A stretch of DNA of 64,000 nucleotides from Paenibacillus sp. FSL R5-0517 (GCF_037974355.1 NZ_CP150235.1:2976001-3040000), one strand, 5' to 3'; counted from the first letter of the stretch, positions 1 to 10,550 are shown. Notes: generated by a model not told the origin, from the sequence alone. Numbers and translations are program-made.

Positions 1-100
1 GAAGCTTAACGAGCTTTGGCAACACTGTAGTTAATGATACCTACGGTATCAAAAACACCTCCCAAAAAGCGGGGATTTTCTAATCCCCCGATGAAACAGA

Positions 101-133
101 ACACTCTGACGTTCACGTCAGGGTGTTTTTTTT
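101..133 (+). terminator. Intrinsic terminator of the gene left of the window
   Basis: An 11-bp perfect stem (ACACTCTGACG with CGTCAGGGTGT) is followed by a run of eight T. It closes a transcription unit entering from the left. Bases 1-100 may hold the tail of that gene, but several frames close there and I cannot say which is real. Confidence 0.8.
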
Positions 134-190
134 AATAAAATGGCTCAATCATTGATGGTTTTTGAATATTTCCGTTTTGTTTAAAATTAT

Positions 191-212
191 TTTGTTTTCA
201 AAATAAAACAAA
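191..212. promoter_or_regulatory. Candidate operator ahead of the rhamnose genes
   Basis: TTTGTTTT and AAAACAAA form an inverted repeat with a 6-nt centre, about 50 bp before the start codon. Further TTTTGTTT and AAAACAA half-sites flank it at 175-182 and 235-241. The clustering suggests a binding region for a sugar regulator, perhaps DeoR- or LacI-type. The regulator itself is not in the window. Confidence 0.4.
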
Positions 213-262
213 GATGTTAAACTCGTATCAGGAATAAAACAAACATTATCGGAGGGAAACAA

Positions 263-2332
263 ATGGTACAGAGTTTATGGAATGCGTCGCAGGCATCTGA
301 GAAAACAACAGGACTTGAACAGCTGGTTTATAGATCCAATCTCATTGGTTCTGATCGCAGTGTATGTAACATATACGGTGGTAATACGTCTACCAAAACG
401 ACAGTGAAGGACTTTCGTGGTCGTGATGTAGAAGTAATGTATGTGAAAGGCAGCGGCTCAGATCTGGGTTCGATGGAAGCGAAGCATTTTACCGGACTTG
501 GGCTTGAAGATATCAGACCATTAATTGAACGTGAATCCATGTCGGATGAAGAGATGGTTGAATATCTGGGACATTGCATGATCGATGCCAAGCACCCGCG
601 CGCCTCCATTGAGACTCTTCTGCATGCGTTCCTTCCATATAAACATGTGGATCATACTCATCCAGATGCGATTATTAGCCTGTGTTGTGCGGATAATGGC
701 AAGGAGTTGGCGAAAGAGATCTACGGTGATCGTTTTGTGTGGGTGCCCTACGTACGTCCAGGGTTTACATTATCTAAAATGATTGCTGAAAGCGTATTCT
801 CGAATCCCCATGCCGAACTCGTACTGATGGAAAAACACGGACTTGTGACTTGGGGAGAAACATCCGAGGAATGTTACGCTCAAACGATCAAGATTATCAA
901 TGAAGCAGAAGCTTTCATCGAAGCACGGGTGAACGAAGAAAGTCTGTTTGGTGGTGTGAAGCACCCGGCACTTGCCGCTGATGTTCGTCGTCAGATCGTA
1001 TCACGTGTGATGCCAACGATTCGTGGAGCGGTATCAGATAGCAAAAAAATGATTCTGTCCTTTGATGATCAAGAGGACGTACTTGCTTTTGTAGGCGGAT
1101 CAGATTCCCCGGAATTGTCTCAGGTAGGTGCAGCTTGTCCGGATCATCTGGTACATACCAAAGTGGTACCTCTGTTCATCGATTGGACACCGGATGCGGA
1201 AGATATCGAAGGTTTAAAAGCCAAGCTGGTAGAAGGTGTAGCTGCCTACAAAGAGCAATATCAGCAGTATTTTGAGAGCAACAAAAACGAAGGTGATGTC
1301 ATGTTCGAGGCGGCACCACGCGTTATCCTCATTCCTGGTGTGGGCATGATCAACACAGGCAAGAGTTGGGCGCTTTCCCAAGTAAGCGGAGCGTTGTACC
1401 ACAGAGCGATTGCCGTTATGCGTGGAGCGACTAGCTTGGGTCAATTCGTATCGCTCAGTGCAAACGAGTCTTACAATGTGGAGTACTGGCCGTTGGAATT
1501 GTACAAATTGTCTCTCGCTCCGGCAGAAACCGAATTCTCCCGCAAAGTGGCGTTTATTACAGGCGGCGCAGGTGGTATCGGAAGTGAAACAGCGCGCAGA
1601 TTGGTATCCGAAGGCGCTCATGTGGTGCTCGCTGATCTTAATCTGGAAGGTGCACAGAAGGTAGCACAGGAGATTAATGATCAGTACGGAGCGAATCGTG
1701 CTTATGCGCTGAAAATGGACGTGACCGATGAGGAAGCCGTTCAATCGGCTTATGCGGATGTTGCGGTGCAATATGGCGGAGTAGATATTATCGTGAACAA
1801 TGCAGGATTGGCCACATCCAGCCCGTTTGACGAAACATCCTTGAAAGAATGGAACCTGAACATGAATGTACTGGGCACAGGGTATTTCCTCGTCGCTCGT
1901 GAAGCGTTCAAGCTGATGAAACAACAGGGTATTGGGGGAAGCATGGTATTTATCGGGTCCAAGAATTCGGTGTATGCAGGTAAAAGTGCCTCTGCTTACA
2001 GTTCAGCGAAAGCACTGGAAGCGCATCTGGCACGCTGCATTGCAGCAGAAGGTGGAGAGTATGGCATTCGTGTCAACACGATTCTCCCGGATGCCATTCT
2101 ACAGGGTTCAGCCATCTGGAACGGTTCCTGGAGAAACGAACGGGCAGCGGCATACGGAATCGAACCGGATCAATTGGAGGAGTATTACCGCAAACGGACG
2201 ACATTGCTCGTGAATATCTATCCTAGAGATATTGCAGAAGGAATTGCATTCTTTGCCTCTTCAAAATCCGAAAAAACAACCGGTTGCATGATGACCATTG
2301 ATGGCGGTGTACCAGCAGCATTTACACGTTAA
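263..2332 (+). CDS. rhaEW: Bifunctional rhamnulose-1-phosphate aldolase / short-chain dehydrogenase
   Basis: A 689-residue fusion for L-rhamnose catabolism. The N-terminal part (about 1-400) is a class II aldolase of the AraD/FucA type; the HxHPD-like segment near residues 128-133 is the expected zinc site. It would split rhamnulose-1-phosphate into dihydroxyacetone phosphate and lactaldehyde. The C-terminal part (about 426-689) is a short-chain dehydrogenase with a GGAGGIG nucleotide motif near 433 and a YSSAK catalytic motif, expected to oxidise lactaldehyde. The SD GGAGGG lies 6-7 nt before the ATG. The start of rhaA follows 19 bp after the stop, so the two form an operon. The same fusion is known in Bacillus (YuxG). 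Identification is firm; the direction of the dehydrogenase reaction is taken from family knowledge. Confidence 0.92.
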   Translation: MVQSLWNASQASEKTTGLEQLVYRSNLIGSDRSVCNIYGGNTSTKTTVKDFRGRDVEVMYVKGSGSDLGSMEAKHFTGLGLEDIRPLIERESMSDEEMVEYLGHCMIDAKHPRASIETLLHAFLPYKHVDHTHPDAIISLCCADNGKELAKEIYGDRFVWVPYVRPGFTLSKMIAESVFSNPHAELVLMEKHGLVTWGETSEECYAQTIKIINEAEAFIEARVNEESLFGGVKHPALAADVRRQIVSRVMPTIRGAVSDSKKMILSFDDQEDVLAFVGGSDSPELSQVGAACPDHLVHTKVVPLFIDWTPDAEDIEGLKAKLVEGVAAYKEQYQQYFESNKNEGDVMFEAAPRVILIPGVGMINTGKSWALSQVSGALYHRAIAVMRGATSLGQFVSLSANESYNVEYWPLELYKLSLAPAETEFSRKVAFITGGAGGIGSETARRLVSEGAHVVLADLNLEGAQKVAQEINDQYGANRAYALKMDVTDEEAVQSAYADVAVQYGGVDIIVNNAGLATSSPFDETSLKEWNLNMNVLGTGYFLVAREAFKLMKQQGIGGSMVFIGSKNSVYAGKSASAYSSAKALEAHLARCIAAEGGEYGIRVNTILPDAILQGSAIWNGSWRNERAAAYGIEPDQLEEYYRKRTTLLVNIYPRDIAEGIAFFASSKSEKTTGCMMTIDGGVPAAFTR

Positions 2333-2351
2333 AATAGGAGGGTTCTTGCGG

Positions 2352-3623
2352 ATGGATAACCAAGTCAAGCAAGCGTATGAAGCAGCCAAGGCATTGTATG
2401 CTCAGCACGGAATTGATACAGAAGAGGTGCTGAACAGACTCGCGGAGATCAAAGTATCCGTACACTGTTGGCAAGGCGATGATGTAAAAGGTTTTCTGAA
2501 TAAAGATGGCGAGTTAACAGGGGGTATTTCCGTTACAGGTCAATACCCGGGGGCTGCGAGCACACCAGCAGAACTTCGTAACGATCTGGAGCAAGCTTTT
2601 GCTCTGATTCCTGGTAAACATAAGGTCAATCTGCATGCGATATACACGGACACAGACGAGCAGGTTGAACTGAATCAGATTGAGCCAAAGCATTATGAGA
2701 ACTGGGTGAAATGGGCCAAAGAACAAGGACTCGGCCTGGACTTCAACCCAACATGTTTTTCTCATGAAAAATCAAGTGACGGGTTTACACTCAGTCATCC
2801 AGACCCTGAGATTCGCAAGTTCTGGATTGATCACTGCAAGGCATCCCGCCGGATTGGTGCTTACTTCGGGGAACAGCTCGGTCAGACATGTGTAACCAAT
2901 GTGTGGGTACCGGACGGGTTCAAGGATAATCCGGTTGACCGGTTGACTCCACGCAAACGTCTCAAAGAATCACTGGATGAAGTATTCGGCGAGCGCCTTA
3001 ACCCAGAGCACAACCTGGATGCGGTAGAGAGTAAGCTGTTTGGTCTGGGTTCGGAAGCCTATGTGGTGGGTTCTCATGAATTTTATATGGGTTACGGTTT
3101 GCAAAATGATACGTTGATCTGTCTTGATGCGGGTCATTTCCATCCAACAGAGGTTATTTCCAATAAACTGTCGTCCTTGTCATTGTTTACAAGTGGCATT
3201 CTGCTGCACGTAAGCCGCCCGATGCGCTGGGACAGTGATCACGTGGTAATCATGGACGATGAGTTGCTGGAAATTGCCCGTGAACTGGTTCGACATGATC
3301 TGCTTGCGACCACACATATTGGACTGGATTTCTTCGATGCAAGCATTAACCGTGTAGCTGCATGGGTTGTGGGTACTCGCAACACAATCAAAGCCCTTCT
3401 TCGTGCGATGCTGGAACCGGTGGATGCCTTGAAACAAGCCGAACTTGATGGAGATTACACCCTGCGTCTCGCGTTAACGGAAGAGTTCAAATCCTATCCG
3501 TTTGGCGCAATCTGGGACTACTATTGTGCTAGGCAGGGAGTGCCTGTTCGTGAAAAGTGGATCACCGATATCAAAACCTATGAACAAGACGTATTGCTAC
3601 AGCGTGATAAATCGTTGGTGTAA
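2352..3623 (+). CDS. rhaA: L-rhamnose isomerase
   Basis: A 423-residue cytosolic isomerase converting L-rhamnose to L-rhamnulose, the first step before phosphorylation and the aldolase made by the preceding gene. The sequence fits the RhaA/RhaI TIM-barrel family, with conserved metal-site segments such as SVHCWQGDD near the start, DFNPTCFSH, and [11 protein letters not shown] place the start at the ATG at 2352, because AGGAGG ends 9 nt before it. The reading frame is open further upstream to 2298, but that stretch overlaps the end of rhaEW. No rhamnulokinase gene is visible; it is presumably left of the window or elsewhere. Confidence 0.92.
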   Translation: MDNQVKQAYEAAKALYAQHGIDTEEVLNRLAEIKVSVHCWQGDDVKGFLNKDGELTGGISVTGQYPGAASTPAELRNDLEQAFALIPGKHKVNLHAIYTDTDEQVELNQIEPKHYENWVKWAKEQGLGLDFNPTCFSHEKSSDGFTLSHPDPEIRKFWIDHCKASRRIGAYFGEQLGQTCVTNVWVPDGFKDNPVDRLTPRKRLKESLDEVFGERLNPEHNLDAVESKLFGLGSEAYVVGSHEFYMGYGLQNDTLICLDAGHFHPTEVISNKLSSLSLFTSGILLHVSRPMRWDSDHVVIMDDELLEIARELVRHDLLATTHIGLDFFDASINRVAAWVVGTRNTIKALLRAMLEPVDALKQAELDGDYTLRLALTEEFKSYPFGAIWDYYCARQGVPVREKWITDIKTYEQDVLLQRDKSLV

Positions 3624-3627
3624 GTCT

Positions 3628-3664
3628 AACCACTGCGGAATGAAAGTTCCGTGGTGGTTTTTTT
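3628..3664 (+). terminator. Terminator of the rhamnose operon
   Basis: A 13-bp stem (two G-U wobbles) with a 6-nt loop and a T-run, 4 bp after the rhaA stop codon. Confidence 0.85.
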
Positions 3665-3773
3665 CTTTTTTGACATTAATCACAAGGAAATGCATAAGTG
3701 AGGAGATTGCTTCCATACTAGGAATATAGATCCGTATCGCATACGTTTGCCACGCAGAGGAGGAGTAATAGCG

Positions 3774-5447
3774 TTGAATCTAGCCCACAACAAACTGTAT
3801 ATCGCTGCACTTGGCGGCGTGAATGAAATAGGAAAGAATATGTATTTGATCCAGTACAATCAGGACATCATCGTGATTGACTGTGGTTCGAAGTTTCCCG
3901 ATGAGACATTGCCTGGGATTGATCTGATCATTCCGGATGTTGCGTATCTGCTGGAGAATCTGGATAAAGTAAGGGGTCTTGTGGTTACCCACGGACATGA
4001 AGATCACATCGGTGGCATTCCCTATTTGTTAAAACAAATGAACATCCCCGTGTATGCATCCAGGCTCACTCGAGGGTTGATCGAGCTTAAACTGAAAGAG
4101 CATGGACTTCTGCGCAAGGCGGACCTGCATACGATCGATGCTCACTCCAGCATTACGCTGGGAGGAATCGAGGTTTCCTTTTTCGCAACCAGTCATAGTA
4201 TACCGGATTGTCTTGGTATCTTCTTTAAGACCCCCGTGGGTAATGTCGTGCATACCGGAGATTTCAAATTTGATATGTCGCCTGTACATGGACCTTTCCC
4301 AGATCTGCACCGCATGGCCGAGATTGGCAAACAGGGTGTCCATATTTTGCTCTCCGAGAGTACCAATGCAGAAAGACCGGGTTTTACACCTTCCGAGCGT
4401 GTAGTGGGAGACCACATTCTGGATGCCTTTATCCGTGCAAAACAAAAAGTATTTATCTCTACTTTTGCGTCAAATGTCAGCAGAGTACAGCAGATTGTAA
4501 ATGCAGCATTCGAGACGGGACGCAAACTGGCACTGTTGGGCAGAAGTATGGTGAATGTGGTATCGGTGGCGAGTGAATTGGGGTATCTGCAAGTTCCTGA
4601 CGGATTGTTGATTGAAGCCATCGACTCGGATCAGTTTCCACCTGAACAGGTTGTTGTCTTATGTACAGGTAGCCAGGGAGAAGCGATGGCAGCATTATCA
4701 CGTCTGGCATCCGGTAAGCATCCACATGTAAGAATTAACGCCGGGGACACGGTCATTATTGCGGCCGGAGCCATACCGGGCAATGAACGGAATCTTGCAC
4801 ATGTCATTGATAACCTGTATGTTCTCGGAGCACGTGTGATGTATGGTTCAAGTGGTGCAGCAGGAATGCATGTATCGGGACACGGCAGTCAGGAAGAGCT
4901 CAAATTGATGTTGACCCTGATGAAACCGGATTATCTGATTCCGATCCACGGTGAGTTCCGTATGTTGTATCAGCACAGGCTGCTTGCCGAGTCTGTAGGT
5001 ATAGAGCGTGATCATGTGTTTATCGTGAATAATGGGGATATGGTCCAGTACAAAGACGGCACTGCTTCTCTGGGTCCCAAAATTGCATCAGGAAACAGTC
5101 TCGTAGACGGTCTGATCATGGGGGATGTCGGCAATATTGTCCTGCGTGATCGCAGGCAACTGTCATCCGATGGTATGTTGGTGATTGTAACTACCTTAAG
5201 CAAAACGGAAAAACAGATGGTCACGTCACCCGAGATTATCTCCAGAGGGTTCATATTCGTCAAGGACTCGGAAGAATTCATGCATGAAATTCATGAGCTG
5301 GTTCTAAACCGGATGGGTGAGCTGACCGCGTCTGGCGTGAATCAGTGGAATGTGATCAAAAGAAAGCTGAAAGACGAGATCGGTCACTATATTTACGCTC
5401 AAACCAAGAGAAGACCTATGATCTTGCCTATTATTATTGAAGTTTGA
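3774..5447 (+). CDS. rnj: Ribonuclease J
   Basis: A 557-residue beta-CASP metallo-beta-lactamase-fold nuclease with 5'-3' exo- and endonuclease activity in mRNA decay and rRNA maturation. HGHEDH at residues 73-78 is the zinc-binding motif; the later segments HTGDFKFD and IHGEFRM are the remaining metal and beta-CASP motifs. Length matches RnjA-type enzymes (about 555). The start is a TTG: GGAGGAG sits 7 nt upstream of 3774, while the alternative TTG at 3747 has no SD. It appears monocistronic, with its own terminator-like hairpin downstream. The sequence alone does not say whether it is the RnjA or RnjB paralogue. Confidence 0.92.
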   Translation: MNLAHNKLYIAALGGVNEIGKNMYLIQYNQDIIVIDCGSKFPDETLPGIDLIIPDVAYLLENLDKVRGLVVTHGHEDHIGGIPYLLKQMNIPVYASRLTRGLIELKLKEHGLLRKADLHTIDAHSSITLGGIEVSFFATSHSIPDCLGIFFKTPVGNVVHTGDFKFDMSPVHGPFPDLHRMAEIGKQGVHILLSESTNAERPGFTPSERVVGDHILDAFIRAKQKVFISTFASNVSRVQQIVNAAFETGRKLALLGRSMVNVVSVASELGYLQVPDGLLIEAIDSDQFPPEQVVVLCTGSQGEAMAALSRLASGKHPHVRINAGDTVIIAAGAIPGNERNLAHVIDNLYVLGARVMYGSSGAAGMHVSGHGSQEELKLMLTLMKPDYLIPIHGEFRMLYQHRLLAESVGIERDHVFIVNNGDMVQYKDGTASLGPKIASGNSLVDGLIMGDVGNIVLRDRRQLSSDGMLVIVTTLSKTEKQMVTSPEIISRGFIFVKDSEEFMHEIHELVLNRMGELTASGVNQWNVIKRKLKDEIGHYIYAQTKRRPMILPIIIEV

Positions 5448-5513
5448 GATGTAGAATGTAGCGAGTATTCTTGTGTTAATGATCTGAGCAAACGTGCAGA
5501 TGAAAGTTTAACA

Positions 5514-5572
5514 GCCTGATGAATGTGGGATCATACTTTCTGTATGAACGTCACAGTGATATCGGGCTTTTG
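5514..5572 (+). terminator. Probable terminator after RNase J
   Basis: An outer stem GCCTGAT/ATCGGGC and an inner CATAC/GTATG stem are followed by a short T-run. It is less regular than the other terminators in the window. Confidence 0.5.
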
Positions 5573-5689
5573 CTATTACATAGGAAAGTATATTGGACAC
5601 GATAAACGGAGGTGAATCTAATTCGCCATGGCTTTGCGATTCGAAGTATAATAAAAGGTAAACTAGTTAAAGAAACAAGAGGGGTCTTT

Positions 5690-6673
5690 ATGAATAAAAC
5701 GATTTCTGATATCGCTCAGATGGCAGGTGTGGCAAAAAGCACGATCTCTCGCTACCTGAATGGCGGATCGGTTAGTGAGGATACACGCCAGAAGATTGAG
5801 CGTATTATCAAACAATACAATTATGTTCCTAACACATTTGCACAGAGTCTGAAGGCGAAGAAGACCAGTATCATTGGTACGGTTGTGCCACGTCTCGATT
5901 CTTTTGCGACCTCCCAGACACTGATCGGAATTGATGAAGAGCTGCGAAGTAATCAATATCAGATGTTGATCGCAAATACGAGTCAGGACATGCAGCGTGA
6001 GATTGATGCCATTTATGATTTTGCACGACAGAAGGTGTCGGGTATTATTCTCTTGGCTGCTGAAGTGACCGAAGCACATCTGAAGGCTGTTGAGGATATA
6101 CGGATTCCGGTGTTATTGGTGGGGCAGCAACATGAGCAACTGCACAGTCTGGTTCATAATGATGACCAGGCAGGTTATGAGATGGGCAGATATGTCGTCG
6201 AACAGGGTCACCGCAAGATCGTCTATATGGGGGTTAGCGAGAAGGATCGGGCGGTAGGGATCTATCGTAAACAAGGGTTCCAGCGAGCAATCGCCGAGTG
6301 TGGTGGATGTGAAGTGAAGTATTATGAGACGAGCTTCAAGATGTCTGAAGCCATCGTGACCGCTGAAGCCATCCTGAAAGAAATCACACCAACAATCATT
6401 GTAGGGGCCACGGATAATATCGCACTGGGTGTGATGAAGATCGCGTTCTCCAATAAAATTCGCATACCGCAAGATTTGTCTGTTACCGGATTTGGCGGAT
6501 ATGAGATTACGGAGATGATCCATCCCATGCTGACGACTGTGAAATATGATTATTTGCGGGCAGGGAAAGTAGCGGCGAATCACATTATTCGTCTGGTCAA
6601 AGGCGAGTCGGTGGAGGCACGAACAACACTGGACGTAGAATTGATTCCTCGAGAAAGCGTTGACAAATTATAA
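5690..6673 (+). CDS. scrR: LacI-family repressor of the sucrose genes
   Basis: A 327-residue regulator. Residues 1-50 hold the LacI helix-turn-helix (TISDIAQMAGVAKSTISRYL) and hinge; the rest is a periplasmic-binding-protein-like effector domain. I chose the ATG at 5690 because AGAGGGG lies just upstream and the HTH starts immediately after it; the frame is open to 5612 without a good SD. Two near-palindromic GAACCGGTTC sites lie in the 345 bp after the gene, one inside the promoter of the sucrose operon. Repression of scrB-scrA relieved by a sugar phosphate or fructose is the expected behaviour of ScrR proteins. The target assignment is inference from position. Confidence 0.85.
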   Translation: MNKTISDIAQMAGVAKSTISRYLNGGSVSEDTRQKIERIIKQYNYVPNTFAQSLKAKKTSIIGTVVPRLDSFATSQTLIGIDEELRSNQYQMLIANTSQDMQREIDAIYDFARQKVSGIILLAAEVTEAHLKAVEDIRIPVLLVGQQHEQLHSLVHNDDQAGYEMGRYVVEQGHRKIVYMGVSEKDRAVGIYRKQGFQRAIAECGGCEVKYYETSFKMSEAIVTAEAILKEITPTIIVGATDNIALGVMKIAFSNKIRIPQDLSVTGFGGYEITEMIHPMLTTVKYDYLRAGKVAANHIIRLVKGESVEARTTLDVELIPRESVDKL

Positions 6674-6698
6674 AAACATCCTTTATGATAATTCCATC

Positions 6699-6708
6699 GA
6701 ACCGGTTC
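6699..6708. promoter_or_regulatory. scrR operator: LacI-type operator O1
   Basis: GAACCGGTTC is a 10-bp perfect palindrome with the central CG pair typical of LacI-family sites. It lies 78 bp upstream of the second copy. The spacing could allow looping. Confidence 0.65.
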
Positions 6709-6774
6709 CATAGTGGATATCCAATACGGATATGCGAACACGGGCAGGCATTAATGCCAAATGGAATTATTTTT

Positions 6775-6803
6775 TTGTATCCGTTGGAACCGGTTCCTAT
6801 AAT
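6775..6803 (+). promoter_or_regulatory. Sucrose operon promoter with internal operator O2
   Basis: TTGTAT (6775-6780), a 17-bp spacer and a consensus TATAAT (6798-6803). The perfect palindrome GGAACCGGTTCC occupies 6786-6797, entirely between -35 and -10. A repressor bound there would block RNA polymerase directly. Confidence 0.75.
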
Positions 6804-6813
6804 TTGATTTTCG

Positions 6814-6996
6814 TATAAGTTAAATAAGAAATAAACATGACGGAGAGGGCAGAAAAAATCTGAAGAAACGGAGTGCTCGCCTTTATCACCGGATTTCACC
6901 CTTTAGATAAGGGATCAGGAAATCTGGGGATAACAGCGATCGGAGGATTGTTCTGCCATCGTAGTCCCAGTGTGAAGTTTCTTGGTCTAACTTATA
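6814..6996. repeat. Short inverted-terminal-repeat element, copy A
   Basis: About 183 bp bounded by TATAAGTTA and TAACTTATA. The interior matches copy B (15385-15611) in several blocks: CGGAGAGG(A)CAGAAAAAA, a CGGATTT..CCCTTTAG block, GGGGATAACAGCGATCGGA, GTTCTG(C/T)CATCG and AGTGTgAA. It lies in the 5' untranslated region of the sucrose operon, between the promoter and the SD of scrB. No coding potential is visible. Confidence 0.7.
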
Positions 6997-7018
6997 TAAG
7001 CGAGAATGGAGAACAGCT

Positions 7019-8494
7019 ATGAAAATGACTAGAGAGCAGCGCTATAGACGGATTGAACAAGCTGAGCCTGAAGAGATTGCGAAGCTTGAAGCACAGATAT
7101 CCGAGTGTCCATGGAGACAGAGTTACCACATCCAGCCCATAACGGGTCTGCTTAATGACCCTAACGGCTTTGCATATTATCAAGGCTATTATCATCTCTT
7201 CTATCAGTGGTTTCCACTTGGAACAGAACACGGCATGAAATACTGGTATCATACCCGCTCGAAGAATCTGGTGAACTGGGAAAATGTCGGGATTGGAATC
7301 GAACCGGATAGCTGGTATGACTCACACGGAGCTTATTCCGGAAGTGCGATTGAAAAAGATGGCAAGCTGCACTTGCTGTACACGGGCAATACGAGGAATG
7401 AGGCTTGGGTCAGACATCCATATCAATGCTTGGCTGTCATGGATGAAAGCGGTTCAGTAACCAAACGGAATGATCCCGTAATCTCGTCTGTTCCAGCCGG
7501 ATACACGGAACACTTCAGAGATCCCAAGGTGTGGCAACAAGGAGGTACATATTATTGTGTCATTGGTGCGCAGAGAACAAACGAGACGGGATGTACGGTA
7601 CTGTATCGCTCAATTGATCTGAACAACTGGGAGTTTCTTGGTGAAATTCGCACGCAATTCACTTCCTTTGGTTACATGTGGGAGTGCCCGGATTATATGG
7701 AGATGGACGGGAAAGGCGTGCTTGTCTTTTCACCACAAGGCTTAGATGCTGCAGGAGATCATTATCAGAATGTTTTTCAGTCCGGTTATCTGATCGGTGA
7801 GCCGCTCAATCTTCAGACGAGAGAGTTCAATCATGGTGAGTTTCAGGAGTTGGATCGTGGATTCGACTTCTATGCTCCACAAACCATGCAGGGCCCGGAT
7901 GGAAGACGTATTCTGGTTGGTTGGATGGGGCTTCCTGATCTGGCATATCCGACAGATGATAACGGTTGGGCTCATTGCCTGACCATTCCTCGGCAGTTGA
8001 CACTGCGAGACGGGAAGTTAATTCAACAACCAGTAGTTGAGATGAACCAATTGCGTCAACAGGAGGAAGGCACGCATATTCGCGTAACGATTGACCATGA
8101 GAGTCGATCTTTCACTGGTTTGAATGGAATTTCCTATGAGCTGATATGTGAGATAAGCCAAGCAGATGCAGAGATGGTCGGCATCGAATTCCGTGCAAGT
8201 GGAACGGAGAAAACGGTTCTTCTGTATGATCGGATTCAGCAGAAAGTTATTCTGGATCGGACGATGTCTGGTGCCGAGCTGGCAGAGCAAAATGGCGCTG
8301 TACGGCGGTGCGCGCTTACTGCGGACGTAATTAAATTCCATCTGTTCGTAGACGCATCTTCAGTTGAGATCTTTGTGAACGACGGGGAAGAGGTCTTTAC
8401 TAGCCGCATTTTCCCAAGTCGGGACAGCGTGGATATTCGTTTCTTTGCACACGGAGGCAAAGCTGATTTCGAAGCAACACAATGGATTTATTAA
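7019..8494 (+). CDS. scrB: Sucrose-6-phosphate hydrolase, GH32
   Basis: A 491-residue intracellular glycoside hydrolase with no signal peptide. It cleaves sucrose-6-phosphate delivered by the PTS encoded next door. The three GH32 signatures are present: LNDPNG at 45-50 (nucleophile Asp47), RDP at 167-169 (transition-state Asp168) and ECPDY at 222-226 (acid/base Glu222). A C-terminal beta-sandwich follows (about 340-491). GGAG is 8 nt before the ATG. scrA follows after 26 bp, so the two are co-transcribed. Levanase or inulinase activity is less likely because the protein is cytosolic and linked to a PTS. Confidence 0.92.
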   Translation: MKMTREQRYRRIEQAEPEEIAKLEAQISECPWRQSYHIQPITGLLNDPNGFAYYQGYYHLFYQWFPLGTEHGMKYWYHTRSKNLVNWENVGIGIEPDSWYDSHGAYSGSAIEKDGKLHLLYTGNTRNEAWVRHPYQCLAVMDESGSVTKRNDPVISSVPAGYTEHFRDPKVWQQGGTYYCVIGAQRTNETGCTVLYRSIDLNNWEFLGEIRTQFTSFGYMWECPDYMEMDGKGVLVFSPQGLDAAGDHYQNVFQSGYLIGEPLNLQTREFNHGEFQELDRGFDFYAPQTMQGPDGRRILVGWMGLPDLAYPTDDNGWAHCLTIPRQLTLRDGKLIQQPVVEMNQLRQQEEGTHIRVTIDHESRSFTGLNGISYELICEISQADAEMVGIEFRASGTEKTVLLYDRIQQKVILDRTMSGAELAEQNGAVRRCALTADVIKFHLFVDASSVEIFVNDGEEVFTSRIFPSRDSVDIRFFAHGGKADFEATQWIY

Positions 8495-8520
8495 GTATTA
8501 CGTGAGAGGAATGAGATAAC

Positions 8521-10503
8521 ATGTCGGAGAATCAACGGATTGCCCAGGAAGTCATTCATGCCATCGGGGGCAAAGAGAATATCGCATCATTTGCACACTG
8601 TGCAACACGTCTTCGCATCATGGTGAAGGATAAAGAGAAGATTGATCAGAAAACGGTCGAGAACATCGAAAAGGTGAAAGGGGCTTTTTTCAACTCGGGT
8701 CAATATCAGATTATCTTTGGTACGGGAACGGTGAATCGAATCTTTGAAGAGGTTGAGAAGCTGGGAATCGAAGGATCGTCCAAGGATGATGTGAAGAGTC
8801 AGGGAAAAAAGGAAGGAAACGCTTTTCAACGGGCAATCCGCACTTTTGGTGACGTATTTGTACCCATCATCCCCGTACTGGTAGCTACAGGGTTGTTCAT
8901 GGGCTTGCGCGGATTACTTACCCAGAATGAAATTTTGGCTTTGTTTGGTGCAACACCAGATGATATCTCTTCCAATTTCCTGTTGTTTACTCAAATTCTG
9001 ACGGATACGGCATTTGCATTTCTGCCTGCACTTGTAGCGTGGTCTGCATTCCGCGTATTCGGCGGAAGTCCGGTACTTGGTATCGTACTGGGGCTAATGC
9101 TGGTTAATCCGGCATTACCCAATGCTTACGCGGTGGCGGATGGATCAGCCCAGCCTCTGCATATGTTCGGTTTTATCCCTGTCGTGGGTTATCAGGGGTC
9201 GGTCCTGCCTGCGTTCTTCGTAGGTTTGATTGGAGCCAAGTTCGAGAAGGTACTAAGAAGACGGGTGCCTGAGGCACTGGACTTGATTCTGACTCCTTTT
9301 ATAACGTTAACGGTTATGATTATACTTGGACTGTTCGCGATTGGTCCCGTGTTCCATTCCCTGGAAGAGTGGGTACTGCATGGAACAACAGCCGTATTGG
9401 ATCTTCCGTTTGGCATCGCAGGTATTATCATTGGATTCTTCCATCAGATTATTGTTGTTACCGGTGTGCATCACATCTTTAACTTCCTGGAGATTCAGCT
9501 ATTGGAGAAAACAGGATTCAATCCGTTCAACGCGATTATCACCTGTGCCATGGCTGCACAAGGAGCCGCTTGTCTTGCGGTTGGTCTGAAAACCAAAAAT
9601 ATGAAACTCAAAGCACTCGCATTACCTTCGTCATTGTCTGCTTTTCTAGGCATTACCGAGCCTGCCATCTTCGGTGTTAACCTGCGTTATATGAAACCAT
9701 TTATTATGGGGCTGGTTGGTGGTGGTGTGGGGGGTTTCATCGCTTCCCTGTTCCATCTGCAAGGTACAGGCATGGCAGTAACGGTTATCCCTGGAACATT
9801 GCTCTATCTCAACAGCCAACTGCCGTTGTACATCTTGTCCAACGTGGTTGCCATGGCCATTGCTTTTGCACTTACCTGGTTCTTCGGATATAAGGATCAA
9901 CCGATTGCAGAGGAACCGGTAAGCCATGACAACAGTGGAGTAACATCAGTTGACGTTCATGCAGCGGATTCTAATCCGCGCACCAATTCAGTTACCGATG
10001 CTGTTATAAGCAATCGTCCTAAGGTAGAATTGCTCGAAATCGCTTCGCCGATGAATGGTACTGTCGTTGATTTGGAGCAGGTACCTGATCCGGCTTTCTC
10101 GGAAAAACATATGGGTGAGGGCATTGCCATTGAACCATCAGAAGGTAAAGTGTATGCTCCGTTTGATGGTGTCATTGCACATGTCATGAACAAAAGTAAA
10201 CATGCGGTGATTCTGGAACATGAGACAGGTGTACAGATGCTGGTTCATATCGGAATTAATACGGTTGGACTCAAAGGAAATGGTTTTACCGCCCATGTGA
10301 ATAGCGGAGATCGTGTAACTGCAGGGCAATTATTGATCGAATTCGACATGGATGTCATTCAGGCTGCGGGTCTGCCGTTGATAACACCTGTGCTGATTCC
10401 AAGCGGGAATGAAGCGATAGCAACGGTTACAGGAACCTCAACCGGTCCTGTGCAAGCCAATGGGGATGCAATACTTGTGGTGAGATTCATTGAACCTCAA
10501 TAA
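8521..10503 (+). CDS. scrA: Sucrose-specific PTS enzyme IIBCA
   Basis: A 660-residue permease that imports and phosphorylates sucrose. Domain order is IIB (1-85, phosphorylated Cys27 in the HCATRLR motif), IIC (about 105-460, about ten membrane segments), a Ser/Asn-rich linker (465-505) and IIA (about 510-655, active His576 in the LVHIGINTV motif). Many sucrose permeases lack IIA and borrow it from glucose EIIA; here it is fused, so the protein needs only HPr. The position behind a GH32 sucrose-6-phosphate hydrolase supports sucrose as substrate; trehalose would be the main alternative within this family. Confidence 0.9.
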   Translation: MSENQRIAQEVIHAIGGKENIASFAHCATRLRIMVKDKEKIDQKTVENIEKVKGAFFNSGQYQIIFGTGTVNRIFEEVEKLGIEGSSKDDVKSQGKKEGNAFQRAIRTFGDVFVPIIPVLVATGLFMGLRGLLTQNEILALFGATPDDISSNFLLFTQILTDTAFAFLPALVAWSAFRVFGGSPVLGIVLGLMLVNPALPNAYAVADGSAQPLHMFGFIPVVGYQGSVLPAFFVGLIGAKFEKVLRRRVPEALDLILTPFITLTVMIILGLFAIGPVFHSLEEWVLHGTTAVLDLPFGIAGIIIGFFHQIIVVTGVHHIFNFLEIQLLEKTGFNPFNAIITCAMAAQGAACLAVGLKTKNMKLKALALPSSLSAFLGITEPAIFGVNLRYMKPFIMGLVGGGVGGFIASLFHLQGTGMAVTVIPGTLLYLNSQLPLYILSNVVAMAIAFALTWFFGYKDQPIAEEPVSHDNSGVTSVDVHAADSNPRTNSVTDAVISNRPKVELLEIASPMNGTVVDLEQVPDPAFSEKHMGEGIAIEPSEGKVYAPFDGVIAHVMNKSKHAVILEHETGVQMLVHIGINTVGLKGNGFTAHVNSGDRVTAGQLLIEFDMDVIQAAGLPLITPVLIPSGNEAIATVTGTSTGPVQANGDAILVVRFIEPQ

Positions 10504-10550
10504 GTGAACGTATGAAATCATTTTCGCCAGATTTTTATGCAATTTTTATA

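Noticed and set aside
1214-1924. 236-residue frame on the reverse strand inside the aldolase/dehydrogenase gene
   Set aside because: It is antisense to a clearly coding gene, rich in Cys, Phe and His as shadow frames are, and has no SD.
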